A stretch of 64,000 nt of DNA from Candidatus Tectomicrobia bacterium (GTDB lineage: Bacteria > UBA8248). The DNA lies in assembly GCA_016192135.1 (NCBI GenBank), contig JACPUR010000024.1, positions 42,482 through 106,481 of the forward strand. The letters run 5' to 3'. The position numbers were made by a program, and so were the translations under genes. Of this stretch, positions 1-7,955 are shown in pieces. A model generated the notes under the pieces. The model saw only the letters and a list, made by a program, of their open reading frames with translations. It was not told where the DNA came from and searched no databases. Position 1 is the first letter of the stretch. Every line of letters starts with the position of its first letter.

Positions 1-23
1 TTGATGCACACAACGATGTCCAC
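1..23 (-). CDS. etfB: Electron transfer flavoprotein beta subunit, 5' end only (probable)
   Basis: Reading the minus strand from base 23, a GTG start gives M-D-I-V-V-C-I-K before the window ends. This is the characteristic N-terminus of EtfB (usually MKIVVCIKQVPDT), whose AMP-binding beta subunit carries electrons from acyl-CoA dehydrogenases to the quinone pool. An AAGGAG ribosome site lies about 9 bases upstream of the GTG, which supports a real start. Only eight residues are visible, so the identification rests on a short but distinctive motif and a good start context. It is transcribed away from mrp. Confidence 0.55.
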
Positions 24-321
24 CGATTCGCTCTCCTTCGTGTCAACGTTCCCAGGGGCCGCGGGGGTAGGGTTCGATAACCTCTTGGTCCATGACCCTT
101 ACGAAAACCGGACTAACAGGTAGATTATGTTGGGTATGAAATGGCGTCAACCCGCGACCGCTGCCCTTTCTGGGACGATTCGCCCCGTTTGACAGCGAAA
201 AAAGGGCACCCCTAAGATGGGTGAGCGCCCTTGGCCCCTCTTAGGGTCTGGAATTTTCCCGGCCAAGGGCGGCCATTCGGCCCCCATCTCCAGCCTGAAC
301 GACCCGGGAGAGAGCGTCCCC
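24..321. other. Divergent intergenic region between etfB and mrp
   Basis: About 300 bases without a convincing gene. It must hold the promoters of the minus-strand etfB-like gene and of mrp. A longer mrp reading frame is open back to base 217, but that extension has no family match and no ribosome site. A short minus-strand frame (about 16 codons near 50-93) is open but unremarkable. I see no clear -35/-10 pair on either strand. Confidence 0.5.
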
Positions 322-1413
322 ATGCCCGATATTACGCAGGAGCAGATTGTCGAAGCGCTGAAAAAAGTGAAAGACCCCGACCTGGGGAAGGACCTTGTGG
401 CCCTCAAGATGGTCAAGGACATCACCATCTGCGCCGACGCCGTGGCCTTCACCCTGGAGCTGACCACCCCGGCCCATCCCCGGAAGGAGAAGTTCCTGGA
501 GGATTGCCGCCTCGCCGTTGGCTCCCTGCCGGGGGTGAAGACGGTCAACGTCCGCCTCACGAGCCACGTCGCGGCCCGGCCCGCCGTCCAGGGGAAAATG
601 TCCATCCCCGGAGTGAAGAACATCATGGCCGTGGCGAGCGGCAAGGGCGGGGTGGGGAAGTCCACCGTGGCGGCGAACCTGGCCCTCTCGCTGCACCTGG
701 ACGGGGCGAAGGTCGGCATCCTCGACGCCGACATCTACGGCCCGAGCCAGCCCCTGATGCTGGGGATCCAGGGGGAGAGGCCCCTCGCCGCGGACGACAA
801 CAAGATCTACCCCCTCAAGGCCCACGGGGTGAAGGTGATGTCCATGGGCTTCCTCGTGGGGGAGGACTCCCCCGTCATCTGGCGCGGCCCCATGGTGATG
901 AAGGCCCTGGTACAGTTCCTGGGGGACACGATCTGGGGCGAGCTCGACTACCTCGTGCTCGACCTCCCGCCCGGCACCGGGGACGCCCAGCTCACCATCG
1001 TCCAGCAGGTCGCCCTGGCCGGGGCGGTGATCGTGACGACCCCGCAGGACATCGCCTTGCTCGATGCCCGCAAGGGCCTCCAGATGTTCCGCAAGACGGA
1101 CGTTCCCATCCTGGGCATCATCGAGAACATGAGCCACTACCTGTGCCCCCAGTGCGGCCACCGCGAGGACATCTTCGACACGGGCGGGGGCCAGCGGGCG
1201 GCCGATCGGTACGAGGTCCCCTTCCTGGGCGCCATCCCGCTGGACATCAAGGTCCGCCTCGGAGGGGACCGCGGGACGCCCGTGGTGGCGGGGGAGCCGG
1301 ACAGCCCCATCGCCCGCGCCTTCCGCGAGGCCGCGCGGAACGTGGCCCTCCAGGTGGCCATCCACAACTCCTCGGCTCCCTTCACGGTGCCCGAGCTCAA
1401 GATCATCGGCTAA
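322..1413 (+). CDS. mrp: Mrp/ApbC/Nbp35-family iron-sulfur cluster carrier ATPase
   Basis: This 363-aa P-loop ATPase carries and transfers Fe-S clusters to cytosolic apo-proteins. Residues 1-90 form an MIP18/DUF59 domain. A deviant Walker A motif SGKGGVGKST lies at 106-115, the LDLPPGTGD switch at about 213-221, and the cluster-bridging C-P-Q-C at 275-278. The length is normal for the family. I chose the ATG at 322 because MPDITQEQIVEAL matches the usual N-terminus; the upstream extension does not. GAGAGAG at about 310-316 is a plausible ribosome site. The next gene starts 66 bases downstream. The family assignment is secure. Confidence 0.95.
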   Translation: MPDITQEQIVEALKKVKDPDLGKDLVALKMVKDITICADAVAFTLELTTPAHPRKEKFLEDCRLAVGSLPGVKTVNVRLTSHVAARPAVQGKMSIPGVKNIMAVASGKGGVGKSTVAANLALSLHLDGAKVGILDADIYGPSQPLMLGIQGERPLAADDNKIYPLKAHGVKVMSMGFLVGEDSPVIWRGPMVMKALVQFLGDTIWGELDYLVLDLPPGTGDAQLTIVQQVALAGAVIVTTPQDIALLDARKGLQMFRKTDVPILGIIENMSHYLCPQCGHREDIFDTGGGQRAADRYEVPFLGAIPLDIKVRLGGDRGTPVVAGEPDSPIARAFREAARNVALQVAIHNSSAPFTVPELKIIG

Positions 1414-1479
1414 ACGGAAAAGGCGGGGCCGGGCGCCGCGCCCGAAGCCGGCCGGCGCGTCTGCGGAAAGAGGGGAGCG

Positions 1480-2517
1480 ATGAGCGGCAAAGGACCGTTG
1501 GGGATCGCATTCATCGGGCTGGGCTGGTGGGGCGAGGTGCTCGCCGAGGCCGCCCTTGCCTCAAAGGAAATCCGCGTGACGGGAGGTTTCGCCCGCACGC
1601 CCGCGAGCCGGGAGGCATTCGTCCGGAAGTTCGGCGGGCGCGACTTTTCCTCACTGGACGATCTCCTCAAGGACAAGGACACCGAGGCGGTCGTCATCGC
1701 CTCGGCGAACAGCGTCCATCGGGAGCAGGCCGTCGCGGCGGCAAGGGCCGGAAAGCACGTCCATCTCGAGAAGCCCATGGCCCTCAGCGTCTCGGACGCC
1801 AAGGCCATTGACGCCGCCTGCAAGGAGGCGGGCATCCGCCTCCACATGGGGCAGAACTTCCGCCGCTGGCCCATGTTCCGCAAGGCGAAGGAGGTGGTCG
1901 GCAGCGGGACGCTGGGGACGGTGAGCCTCATCGTCGCCTCCTTCTCCAACAACCACGGCCTGACCGCCGGGCCCCAGAGCATGCGCTGGGATCCGGTCGA
2001 GAACCCGGGCGGCCCCCTCTACAGCTACACCATCCACCTGGGCGACACGCTGGAATATCTGTTCAGCGAGGTGGCCGAGGTGAGTGCCGGCACCGCCAAG
2101 GTGGGCGGGCCCAACCGCACTGAGGACGCGGCGGCGGCGGTCTTCCGCTTCCGCAGCGGGGTCATGGCCGCCGTCTCCGGCAGCTACGTCGCCCCCTTCA
2201 ACTTCCTCTTCGACATCCACGGCACCGAGGCCAACCTGAGCCTCTCGACGGCCTTCATGCCCCGCCTCCAGCGCTCCGTCGGCAAGATGGGCGGCATCGA
2301 GACCGAGACGCTCGACGTGGGCTGCGACTTCGTGGAGGGCCGCAACCGGGCCAACCGGGAGCAATTCGTGGACTTTGCCCGCAGCATCCGGGAGGGGAAA
2401 GACCCCGAGGTGACCGGCGTCCACGGCATCCGCGCCCTGGCCATCATGCGGGCCATCCTCAAGAGCCACGCCGAGCGCCGCGCCGTCTCTGTGGACGAGA
2501 TCCTCGAGCGGGACTGA
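1480..2517 (+). CDS. Gfo/Idh/MocA-family NAD(P)-dependent oxidoreductase
   Basis: A 345-aa protein with an N-terminal Rossmann fold (G-L-G-W-W-G at 13-18) and the family EKP motif at 97-99, where Lys98 is the usual catalytic lysine. The C-terminal half is the alpha/beta sugar-binding domain. These enzymes oxidise or reduce sugars, inositols and related polyols. The substrate cannot be read from sequence. The ATG at 1480 has AGGGGAG immediately upstream. Neighbouring genes (a 2-hydroxyacid dehydrogenase and an EamA exporter, 36 and 22 bases apart) suggest a small operon handling hydroxy-acids or sugar derivatives, which is inference only. Confidence 0.9.
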   Translation: MSGKGPLGIAFIGLGWWGEVLAEAALASKEIRVTGGFARTPASREAFVRKFGGRDFSSLDDLLKDKDTEAVVIASANSVHREQAVAAARAGKHVHLEKPMALSVSDAKAIDAACKEAGIRLHMGQNFRRWPMFRKAKEVVGSGTLGTVSLIVASFSNNHGLTAGPQSMRWDPVENPGGPLYSYTIHLGDTLEYLFSEVAEVSAGTAKVGGPNRTEDAAAAVFRFRSGVMAAVSGSYVAPFNFLFDIHGTEANLSLSTAFMPRLQRSVGKMGGIETETLDVGCDFVEGRNRANREQFVDFARSIREGKDPEVTGVHGIRALAIMRAILKSHAERRAVSVDEILERD

Positions 2518-2553
2518 CGGTTCAGGGCCTAGGCAGGGAAAGGAGCGAGCGGC

Positions 2554-3516
2554 GTGGCCAAAGTGATACTCATCGACCCTCTCTATGAAACCCCGCAGTG
2601 GAATGTGGGCAAGGACTGGCTCGGCGCCGGGCACGAGGTGGTCCGGCCCTCCGCCTACACCCCCACGGCTATCATGCCGCTCCTGCCGGACGCGGAAGGT
2701 ATCCTCACCGTCTTCAAGCCCGTGACGGCCCAGATGATGGACGCCGCCCCGCGCCTGCGGGTGATCGCAAAGCCGGGGGCGGGCGTGGACAACGTTGACA
2801 CCCCGGCGGCGACCCGGCGGGGCGTGATGGTCTGCAACGCCGAGGGCGTGCGGGGGCTGTCGGTGGCCGAGCATGCCTTCTTCCTCATGCTCTACCTCGC
2901 GCGCCACGCCTGGATGAAGGACGATCAGAAAGCCTGGGAACACATGGCGGCCGTGCAATTGAGCGGCAAGAGCCTGGGCATCGTCGGGCTGGGAGACATC
3001 GGGCGCCGGGCGGCCCGCATCGGGCACGGGTTCGGCATGAATATCCTCGTCAACACGCGCACGCCGGACCCAGGCTACGTCCCGGGCGTGCCGATGGAGT
3101 TCATCTCCTTCGGCCAGATGCTCCCCCGGGCGGATTTCCTCGTCCTGTGCATGCCGCTCACGGCCGAGACGCGGGGAATGATCCGGGCCGAGACCCTGGC
3201 GCGGATGAAGAAGGAGGCCATCCTCATCAACGTCGCGCGCGGCCCCGCCGTGGTGACGGACGACCTCCTTCACGCGCTTCAGGCCCGCGCCATCGCGGCC
3301 GCCGGCCTGGACGTGACCGACCCCGAGCCTCTCCCGGACGACCATCCGCTCCGCTTCCTGCCGAACGTCCTCATTACCCCGCACCACGCTTCCCGCACGC
3401 CCGAGTGCCAGCAGGCGGCCATGGACCGGACGGCGGAGAACATGCGGCTCGCCCTGGCGGGGCGGCGCCCCGTCAACCTGGTGAACCCCGAGACGTTCAC
3501 GAGCGCCCCGCGGTAA
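2554..3516 (+). CDS. D-isomer-specific 2-hydroxyacid dehydrogenase
   Basis: This 320-aa NAD-dependent enzyme of the phosphoglycerate/glyoxylate reductase superfamily interconverts a 2-keto acid and a D-2-hydroxy acid. The nucleotide-binding G-L-G-D-I-G is at 145-150. The catalytic triad is present: Arg229 in NVARG, Glu258 in DPEP, and His277 in ITPHH. There is no C-terminal ACT domain, so it is not a classical long serine-pathway SerA. GTG at 2554 follows AGGAGCGAG. It is 36 bases after the Gfo/Idh/MocA gene and 22 before the DMT transporter, so co-transcription is likely. The substrate is unknown. Confidence 0.9.
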   Translation: MAKVILIDPLYETPQWNVGKDWLGAGHEVVRPSAYTPTAIMPLLPDAEGILTVFKPVTAQMMDAAPRLRVIAKPGAGVDNVDTPAATRRGVMVCNAEGVRGLSVAEHAFFLMLYLARHAWMKDDQKAWEHMAAVQLSGKSLGIVGLGDIGRRAARIGHGFGMNILVNTRTPDPGYVPGVPMEFISFGQMLPRADFLVLCMPLTAETRGMIRAETLARMKKEAILINVARGPAVVTDDLLHALQARAIAAAGLDVTDPEPLPDDHPLRFLPNVLITPHHASRTPECQQAAMDRTAENMRLALAGRRPVNLVNPETFTSAPR

Positions 3517-3538
3517 GGCGCTTCGAGCGGAGGGCCGT

Positions 3539-4396
3539 GTGCCCGTCGAATTTGCGGCGCTGATCCCCGCCTTCTTCTTCTCGCTATCGGGCATCATGAC
3601 CCGCCGGGGGATGGAGGGGAGCAACCCCCAAACGGGAAGCCTCGTGGTCGTGGAGGTGAACTTCGTTGTCTTCACGGCCTCGCTCCTGGCCGTGGATTTC
3701 TCGGGTTTGGGCTTCTCCTGGTACTGGCTTTCGTTCCTGGCGGCGGGGGCGGTTTCTCCGGCGCTTTCCCTGCTCCTGATGTTCCGCTCCATCGACAAGA
3801 TCGGCGTGGCTCCCACCAGCTCGCTGGCCAACGTGAACGCCTTCTTCGGGGCCGCCTGGGCGTTCGTTATTCTGGGCGAGCGCCCCGCGCCCATCATCTG
3901 GGCGGGGATTGCGCTCGTGGTCGCGGGGATGTACTTCATCTCGGGCGGCGGGGCGGGACGAGTGAAGCCCCGCGACATGCTTCTCCCGCTGTCCTCGGCC
4001 GCCTGCTTCGGGTTGGCCCATACGCTGCGGAAGCTGGGTTTCCTGGGATACGAGCCGCTCCTGTTCGAGGCGTTCCTCCAGGGGCTGGCGGCGGCCGTCG
4101 CGTCACCCATCCTGTTCCGTTTGGGAGGGACAGCCCGGCCGCTCGCCCTCAACCGCCGGTCGCTCGGGTTCTTTCTCCTGGCGGGCCTGAGCCAGGCGGC
4201 GGCCCAGCTCGGCGTGCTGTACGCGCTGCGGCGGGGCATGGTGGCGGTGATTTCTCCCATTGTCTCGACGGCGCCCCTGTTCACCATCCTGCTGACGCCC
4301 CTTCTCCTGCGCGGGCGCGAGAAAATCACAATAAGACTGCTCCTGAGCGCCCTGCTCATCGTGGCGGGGGTGGTCCTGGTGACTTCGCGCAGGTAG
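3539..4396 (+). CDS. EamA/DMT-family transporter
   Basis: A 285-aa integral membrane protein with about ten hydrophobic segments arranged as two EamA repeats, the drug/metabolite transporter fold. Family members export amino acids, sugars or metabolites from the cytoplasm. The protein begins at a GTG (MPVEFAALIPAFFFS) that is inserted directly into the first membrane segment. The ribosome site GGAGGG is 5-10 bases upstream. It follows the hydroxyacid dehydrogenase and may export a product of that pathway. A sigma70-like promoter for the next operon begins 14 bases after its stop. Confidence 0.88.
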   Translation: MPVEFAALIPAFFFSLSGIMTRRGMEGSNPQTGSLVVVEVNFVVFTASLLAVDFSGLGFSWYWLSFLAAGAVSPALSLLLMFRSIDKIGVAPTSSLANVNAFFGAAWAFVILGERPAPIIWAGIALVVAGMYFISGGGAGRVKPRDMLLPLSSAACFGLAHTLRKLGFLGYEPLLFEAFLQGLAAAVASPILFRLGGTARPLALNRRSLGFFLLAGLSQAAAQLGVLYALRRGMVAVISPIVSTAPLFTILLTPLLLRGREKITIRLLLSALLIVAGVVLVTSRR

Positions 4397-4409
4397 GGTG
4401 TACATCCGG

Positions 4410-4437
4410 TTGACACGGGGCGTTTGAGGTAGATAAT
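4410..4437 (+). promoter_or_regulatory. Sigma70-type promoter of the lipid-modification operon
   Basis: TTGACA at 4410-4415 matches the -35 consensus, and GATAAT at 4432-4437 the -10, with a 16-base spacer. It lies about 115 bases upstream of the 112-aa gene at 4552 and just after the stop of the DMT gene, so the three lipid genes form their own transcription unit. Confidence 0.6.
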
Positions 4438-4551
4438 CGAATAAAGGGAAGGGCGGCTGGTGCGTCCTCTCGTTCGTCCGGGAGGCCGAAAATCAAAGAC
4501 CGGGGGGACAAATTACCGGCCCCGCTGCCGGCCCTCCAGAGGAGACGACCC

Positions 4552-4890
4552 GTGCCCGCATCTCCTGCCGCTGGCGCGGCCGAAATCCTGCGCGAAATCT
4601 ATGCCGAGGCCGAGTACGGGGTCACGTTCCGTCTCTGGGATGGAACGGAAGTCCGGGTCGGCCGGCAGGTTTGTCCCGTGACGGTGACATTCCGTTCTCC
4701 CTCGGCGCTGCGCCGCGTCCTCGTCAACCCCACCGTGAGCGAATTCGCCGAGGCCTATTCGGAAGGCGATCTCGACATGGATGGCGATCTCATCGCTTCC
4801 ATGCCCGCGGCGGACGCCTTCGAGGAGATCGACATCCCCATCTGGAGGCGCCTCGTGCTCGCGGTGAAGCTGAGGAGGCTCGGGGAATGA
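4552..4890 (+). CDS. Stand-alone N-terminal domain of a cyclopropane-fatty-acid synthase-like enzyme
   Basis: The 112-aa product matches the N-terminal lipid-binding domain of cyclopropane fatty-acyl-phospholipid synthases: a GVTFRLWDGT beta-hairpin, then a VTFRSPSALRRVL strand, and the FAEAYSEGDLDMDGDL signature that precedes the methyltransferase domain in full-length enzymes. It then stops. The matching methyltransferase domain is encoded separately at 6017-6931, with a flavoprotein gene between. The stop overlaps the next start (ATGA at 4887), so the two are translationally coupled. GTG at 4552 follows AGAGGAGACGACCC. It probably presents the phospholipid acyl chain to the methyltransferase; the split is unusual. 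Confidence 0.82.
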   Translation: MPASPAAGAAEILREIYAEAEYGVTFRLWDGTEVRVGRQVCPVTVTFRSPSALRRVLVNPTVSEFAEAYSEGDLDMDGDLIASMPAADAFEEIDIPIWRRLVLAVKLRRLGE

Positions 4891-5996
4891 GCGGGTGGGA
4901 CGTCATCGTCGTCGGCGGAGGGCCGGGAGGCAGCACGGCGGCCTGGCGCCTCGCGCGGGCGGGGAAGAAGGTCCTCGTCCTCGACGCGGCGAAGTTCCCC
5001 CGGGTGAAGCTCTGTGCGGGCTGGGTAACCAAGAACGTGCTGGCGGACCTGGAGTTGAATCCGGCCGCCTATCCCCACACCATCCAGCCCTTCGAGGCCG
5101 TCTATGTGAGCTGCGGGGGCCCCTTGAGGGAGACCCGCTGGCGGGAGCCGGCCAGCTACGGGATCATCCGCAAGGAGTTCGATGCCTTCCTGCTCCGCCG
5201 GGCGGAGGCGGCGGGCGCCGTGGTCCGCGAGGGTGTCCGGGTGAAATCCGCCTGGGAGGCGGGCGATGGGGTGCGGGTCGAGGCGGATGAGATATACGAG
5301 GCGCGGGCCGTCATCGGGGCCGGCGGCCATACCTGCCCGGTGGCCCGGGCCCTTGGCGGGGTGTCGGACGAGGAGGCGGTCGTCCTGACCCAGGAGAGCG
5401 AGACGCTGGTGGGGGAGGATGTCCTGCGCCGCGTCGCGCCCCACTACGGGCTGCCCGAGCTCTTCGCGGAGCCCGACTTCAAGGGCTATGCGTGGTACTT
5501 CACCAAGGGCGGGTTCCTGAACATCGGGGTGGGCTGCATCGGCAAGAATCCGAGCGTGCACAAGCGCCTCGAGGCGCTGATGGCGCTCCTTGAGGAGAGC
5601 GGCCGGGTTCCCCGCGGCGTCCCGCTCGCACCCTTCAGGGGGCATGCCTATTCGGTCCGGCGGTGCGCCGTCCGCCGGGCGGCGGGCAGGCGTTTCCTCC
5701 TGGTGGGGGATGCGGCCGGCCTGGCCCGGGACTTCAGCGGGGAGGGCATCGGCCCCGCCGTGCGCAGCGCCACCCTCGCCGCCGATGCCCTGGTGAAATG
5801 GCTCGAGGGCGGGGGCGCCCTCGAGGACTATGCCGCCCGGATCGAAACGCTCTACGGCTCGGGCGAGCGCGGCGTGGGCACTTGGCTCGCCGGCTTCCTG
5901 CCGGAGGGCGTGGTGCGCGCGGTGGCCAAGAGAATCTGCGGCAACGCGTGGCTGCGCCGGAAAGTGGTGCTCGAAGGAGCTTTCGGCATCGGCTGA
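4887..5996 (+). CDS. Geranylgeranyl-reductase/FixC-family FAD-dependent oxidoreductase
   Basis: A 369-aa flavoprotein with an N-terminal ADP-binding G-G-G-P-G-G (10-15), the PRVKLCAGWVT element at 38-48 (Cys43 corresponds to the reductase active-site loop), and the second FAD motif GDAAGLARDFSGEGIGPA in the C-terminal third. Homologues reduce or oxidise C-C bonds in membrane lipids, especially isoprenoids. The ATG overlaps the stop of the preceding gene by ATGA, and the methyltransferase follows 20 bases later. I infer that it acts on the same acyl chain, for example by reducing a methylene intermediate to a methyl branch or by introducing unsaturation. Substrate unproven. Confidence 0.85.
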   Translation: MSGWDVIVVGGGPGGSTAAWRLARAGKKVLVLDAAKFPRVKLCAGWVTKNVLADLELNPAAYPHTIQPFEAVYVSCGGPLRETRWREPASYGIIRKEFDAFLLRRAEAAGAVVREGVRVKSAWEAGDGVRVEADEIYEARAVIGAGGHTCPVARALGGVSDEEAVVLTQESETLVGEDVLRRVAPHYGLPELFAEPDFKGYAWYFTKGGFLNIGVGCIGKNPSVHKRLEALMALLEESGRVPRGVPLAPFRGHAYSVRRCAVRRAAGRRFLLVGDAAGLARDFSGEGIGPAVRSATLAADALVKWLEGGGALEDYAARIETLYGSGERGVGTWLAGFLPEGVVRAVAKRICGNAWLRRKVVLEGAFGIG

Positions 5997-6016
5997 GCCG
6001 CCATCGGGAGAGGATC

Positions 6017-6931
6017 ATGATCCGGACGCGAAGCAAGGAATTCGACGCCGAGGCGATCTCCCACCATTACGACCTCTCCAATGAGTTCTACAAGACGTTC
6101 CTGTGCGAGAACATGGTGTACACGTGCGCGTACTACCGGACGCCGGACGGCGACCTCGCCCAGGCGCAGCGGGACAAGATGGACCTCGTCTGCCGGAAGC
6201 TCCGCCTCTCGCCCGGGGAGGACTACCTGGACATCGGCTGCGGGTGGGGGAGCCTCGCCATCTGGGCCGCCAAGCATTACAGCGTGAATGCCTCGGCCTT
6301 CACCCTCTCGCGGGCGCAGGCCGAGTACGGCCAGGAGTGGGCCCGCCGGGAGGGGATCGAAGACCGCTGCCGCATCTACCACATGGACTACCGCGACTTC
6401 CCGGTCGAGCGTACTTTCTCCAAGATATCCGCCATCGGCATCATCGAGCACGTCGGCATTCCGAATTACTCGATGTTCTTCTCCTCCGTCCGGTCGCGTC
6501 TGCGCGACGGCGGCCTGTTCCTCAACCACGGGATCACCTGCAATAAGTTCTGGAAGCCCACCAGCCAGACGGACTTCCTGCTCAAGTACGTCTTCCCGAA
6601 CGGAGAGCTGGACAACATCACCCACATGATGGACGTGATGGAGCGGGAGGCGTGGGAGATACTGGACGTGGAGAACCTCCGTCTTCACTACGCCCGGACC
6701 TGCCGCCACTGGCTCGAGCGCCTGGAGGCGAACGAGCGGCGCATCGTTGGAATGGTAGGGGAGAAGAAGTACCGCATCTACCGCGTCTGGCTCGCCTGTT
6801 CTTCGAGCGCCTTCTACGCGGGCTCCCTCGGCCTCTACCAGGTGCTGCTCCAGAAGCACCAGATCAGCCGCCGCTTCGACCCGCCCTCGACGCGGGGGGA
6901 TATCTACCGCTTTTCGGAGGATTCATTTTAG
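6017..6931 (+). CDS. Cyclopropane-synthase-like SAM-dependent lipid methyltransferase
   Basis: A 304-aa protein equivalent to the C-terminal catalytic domain of CFA synthases. ISHHYDLSNEFYKTFL at 14-29 is the family hallmark, and SAM-binding motif I LDIGCGWG is at 71-78. The EHVG segment and FPNGEL element follow. It lacks the N-terminal lipid-binding domain, which is supplied by the gene at 4552. I chose the ATG at 6017 because the family alignment begins there and GGGAGAGG precedes it. It should transfer a methyl(ene) group from SAM to a double bond in a phospholipid acyl chain. Product (cyclopropane, methyl-branched or other) is undetermined. Confidence 0.9.
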   Translation: MIRTRSKEFDAEAISHHYDLSNEFYKTFLCENMVYTCAYYRTPDGDLAQAQRDKMDLVCRKLRLSPGEDYLDIGCGWGSLAIWAAKHYSVNASAFTLSRAQAEYGQEWARREGIEDRCRIYHMDYRDFPVERTFSKISAIGIIEHVGIPNYSMFFSSVRSRLRDGGLFLNHGITCNKFWKPTSQTDFLLKYVFPNGELDNITHMMDVMEREAWEILDVENLRLHYARTCRHWLERLEANERRIVGMVGEKKYRIYRVWLACSSSAFYAGSLGLYQVLLQKHQISRRFDPPSTRGDIYRFSEDSF

Positions 6932-7013
6932 GCCGAGTACTCGCCCACGTACCCGGCTTCAAGGAAGAAAGGAACCGCGCATTTTTCGGCCCGCCTGGTT
7001 TTGCCCCGGCCCC

Positions 7014-7952
7014 ATGCTCCAGAGCATGTGGGGAGCGCTTTTCCGCCGGCCCGGTGTCTTCCCCTGGCGTCGCGAGCGCTGGTCCACCCCGGACGGGGAT
7101 TTCCTCGACCTGGACTTCCTGGGCCCGCCGTGCGCCGGCGCGCCCACCCTCCTGGCTCTACACGGCATGGAGGGTTCCTCTGCTTCCCACTACATCCAAG
7201 GACTGGCGGGTGAGGCTTTCCTCAAGGGATGGGGTTTCGCCGCCCTGAATTTCCGCTCCTGCAGCGGGGAGTTCAATCTCAAGCCCCGTTATTATCACAG
7301 CGGGGAGACCGAAGATCTCCAATTCGTCGTCGGCAAGCTCCTGCAGCGCCTGGAGGGGCCCCTGCTGCTGGCGGGCTTCTCGCTTGGGGGAAGCGTCTTG
7401 CTCAAGTGGCTGGGGGAGCGGGGGGAGGGGATTCCCGCGCCGGTGCGGGGAGCGGTCGCCATCTCGGCCCCCTTTTCCCCGGGGGAGTGTGCGCGGCGCC
7501 TGGATTCGTTCCTGGGGACCGCATTCCGATGGAGTCTCTTGTCCACGCTCCGGGCGAAGTGCCGCGACTTCGCGCTCCGCCACCCGGACGTGCTGGACCC
7601 GGAGCGGGTCAGGCGCATCCGGACCATCGCGGAGCTGGACCGATGGTATATCGCGCCCCTGCATGGTTTCGCCAACGAGCAAGATTATTACGACCGCACC
7701 AGTTGTCTCGGGTACTTGGCAAATATCCGGGTGCCCGCGCTCCTGCTGAGCGCGGCGGACGATCCCATCGTTCCCGCCTCCTGCTTTCCGCACGGCGCCG
7801 TGCGGGGCTCGGGCTGGCTGACGGGCGAGCTCCTCCCCCGGGGCGGCCACATGGGCTTCGTGTCGGGGCGGGATCCCAGGGCGCCGGTCTTCTGGGGGGA
7901 GCGCCGGGCGGCCGCCTTTCTCGCAGGGTGCGCCGGCAATGGGGGCGGCTAG
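7014..7952 (+). CDS. YheT-family alpha/beta hydrolase
   Basis: A 312-aa hydrolase of the UPF0017/YheT family. The oxyanion segment LALHGMEGSS lies at about 48-56, the nucleophile motif GFSLGG places Ser123, with Asp250 (SAADDPIVPAS) and His279 (GGHMGF) completing the triad. YheT-type enzymes are carboxyl esterases of uncertain physiological substrate, often linked to lipids. No ribosome site is evident before the ATG at 7014; an in-frame ATG at 7026 is an alternative. It ends 3 bases before the stop of the convergent lipase-like gene. Confidence 0.88.
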   Translation: MLQSMWGALFRRPGVFPWRRERWSTPDGDFLDLDFLGPPCAGAPTLLALHGMEGSSASHYIQGLAGEAFLKGWGFAALNFRSCSGEFNLKPRYYHSGETEDLQFVVGKLLQRLEGPLLLAGFSLGGSVLLKWLGERGEGIPAPVRGAVAISAPFSPGECARRLDSFLGTAFRWSLLSTLRAKCRDFALRHPDVLDPERVRRIRTIAELDRWYIAPLHGFANEQDYYDRTSCLGYLANIRVPALLLSAADDPIVPASCFPHGAVRGSGWLTGELLPRGGHMGFVSGRDPRAPVFWGERRAAAFLAGCAGNGGG

Positions 7953-7955
7953 ACG

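Noticed and set aside
217..321. N-terminal extension of Mrp
   Set aside because: No ribosome site or family homology; the ATG at 322 begins the known N-terminus.
1651..4416. Minus-strand frame of 921 codons
   Set aside because: Covers three plus-strand genes with intact catalytic motifs; no recognisable domain on the minus strand.
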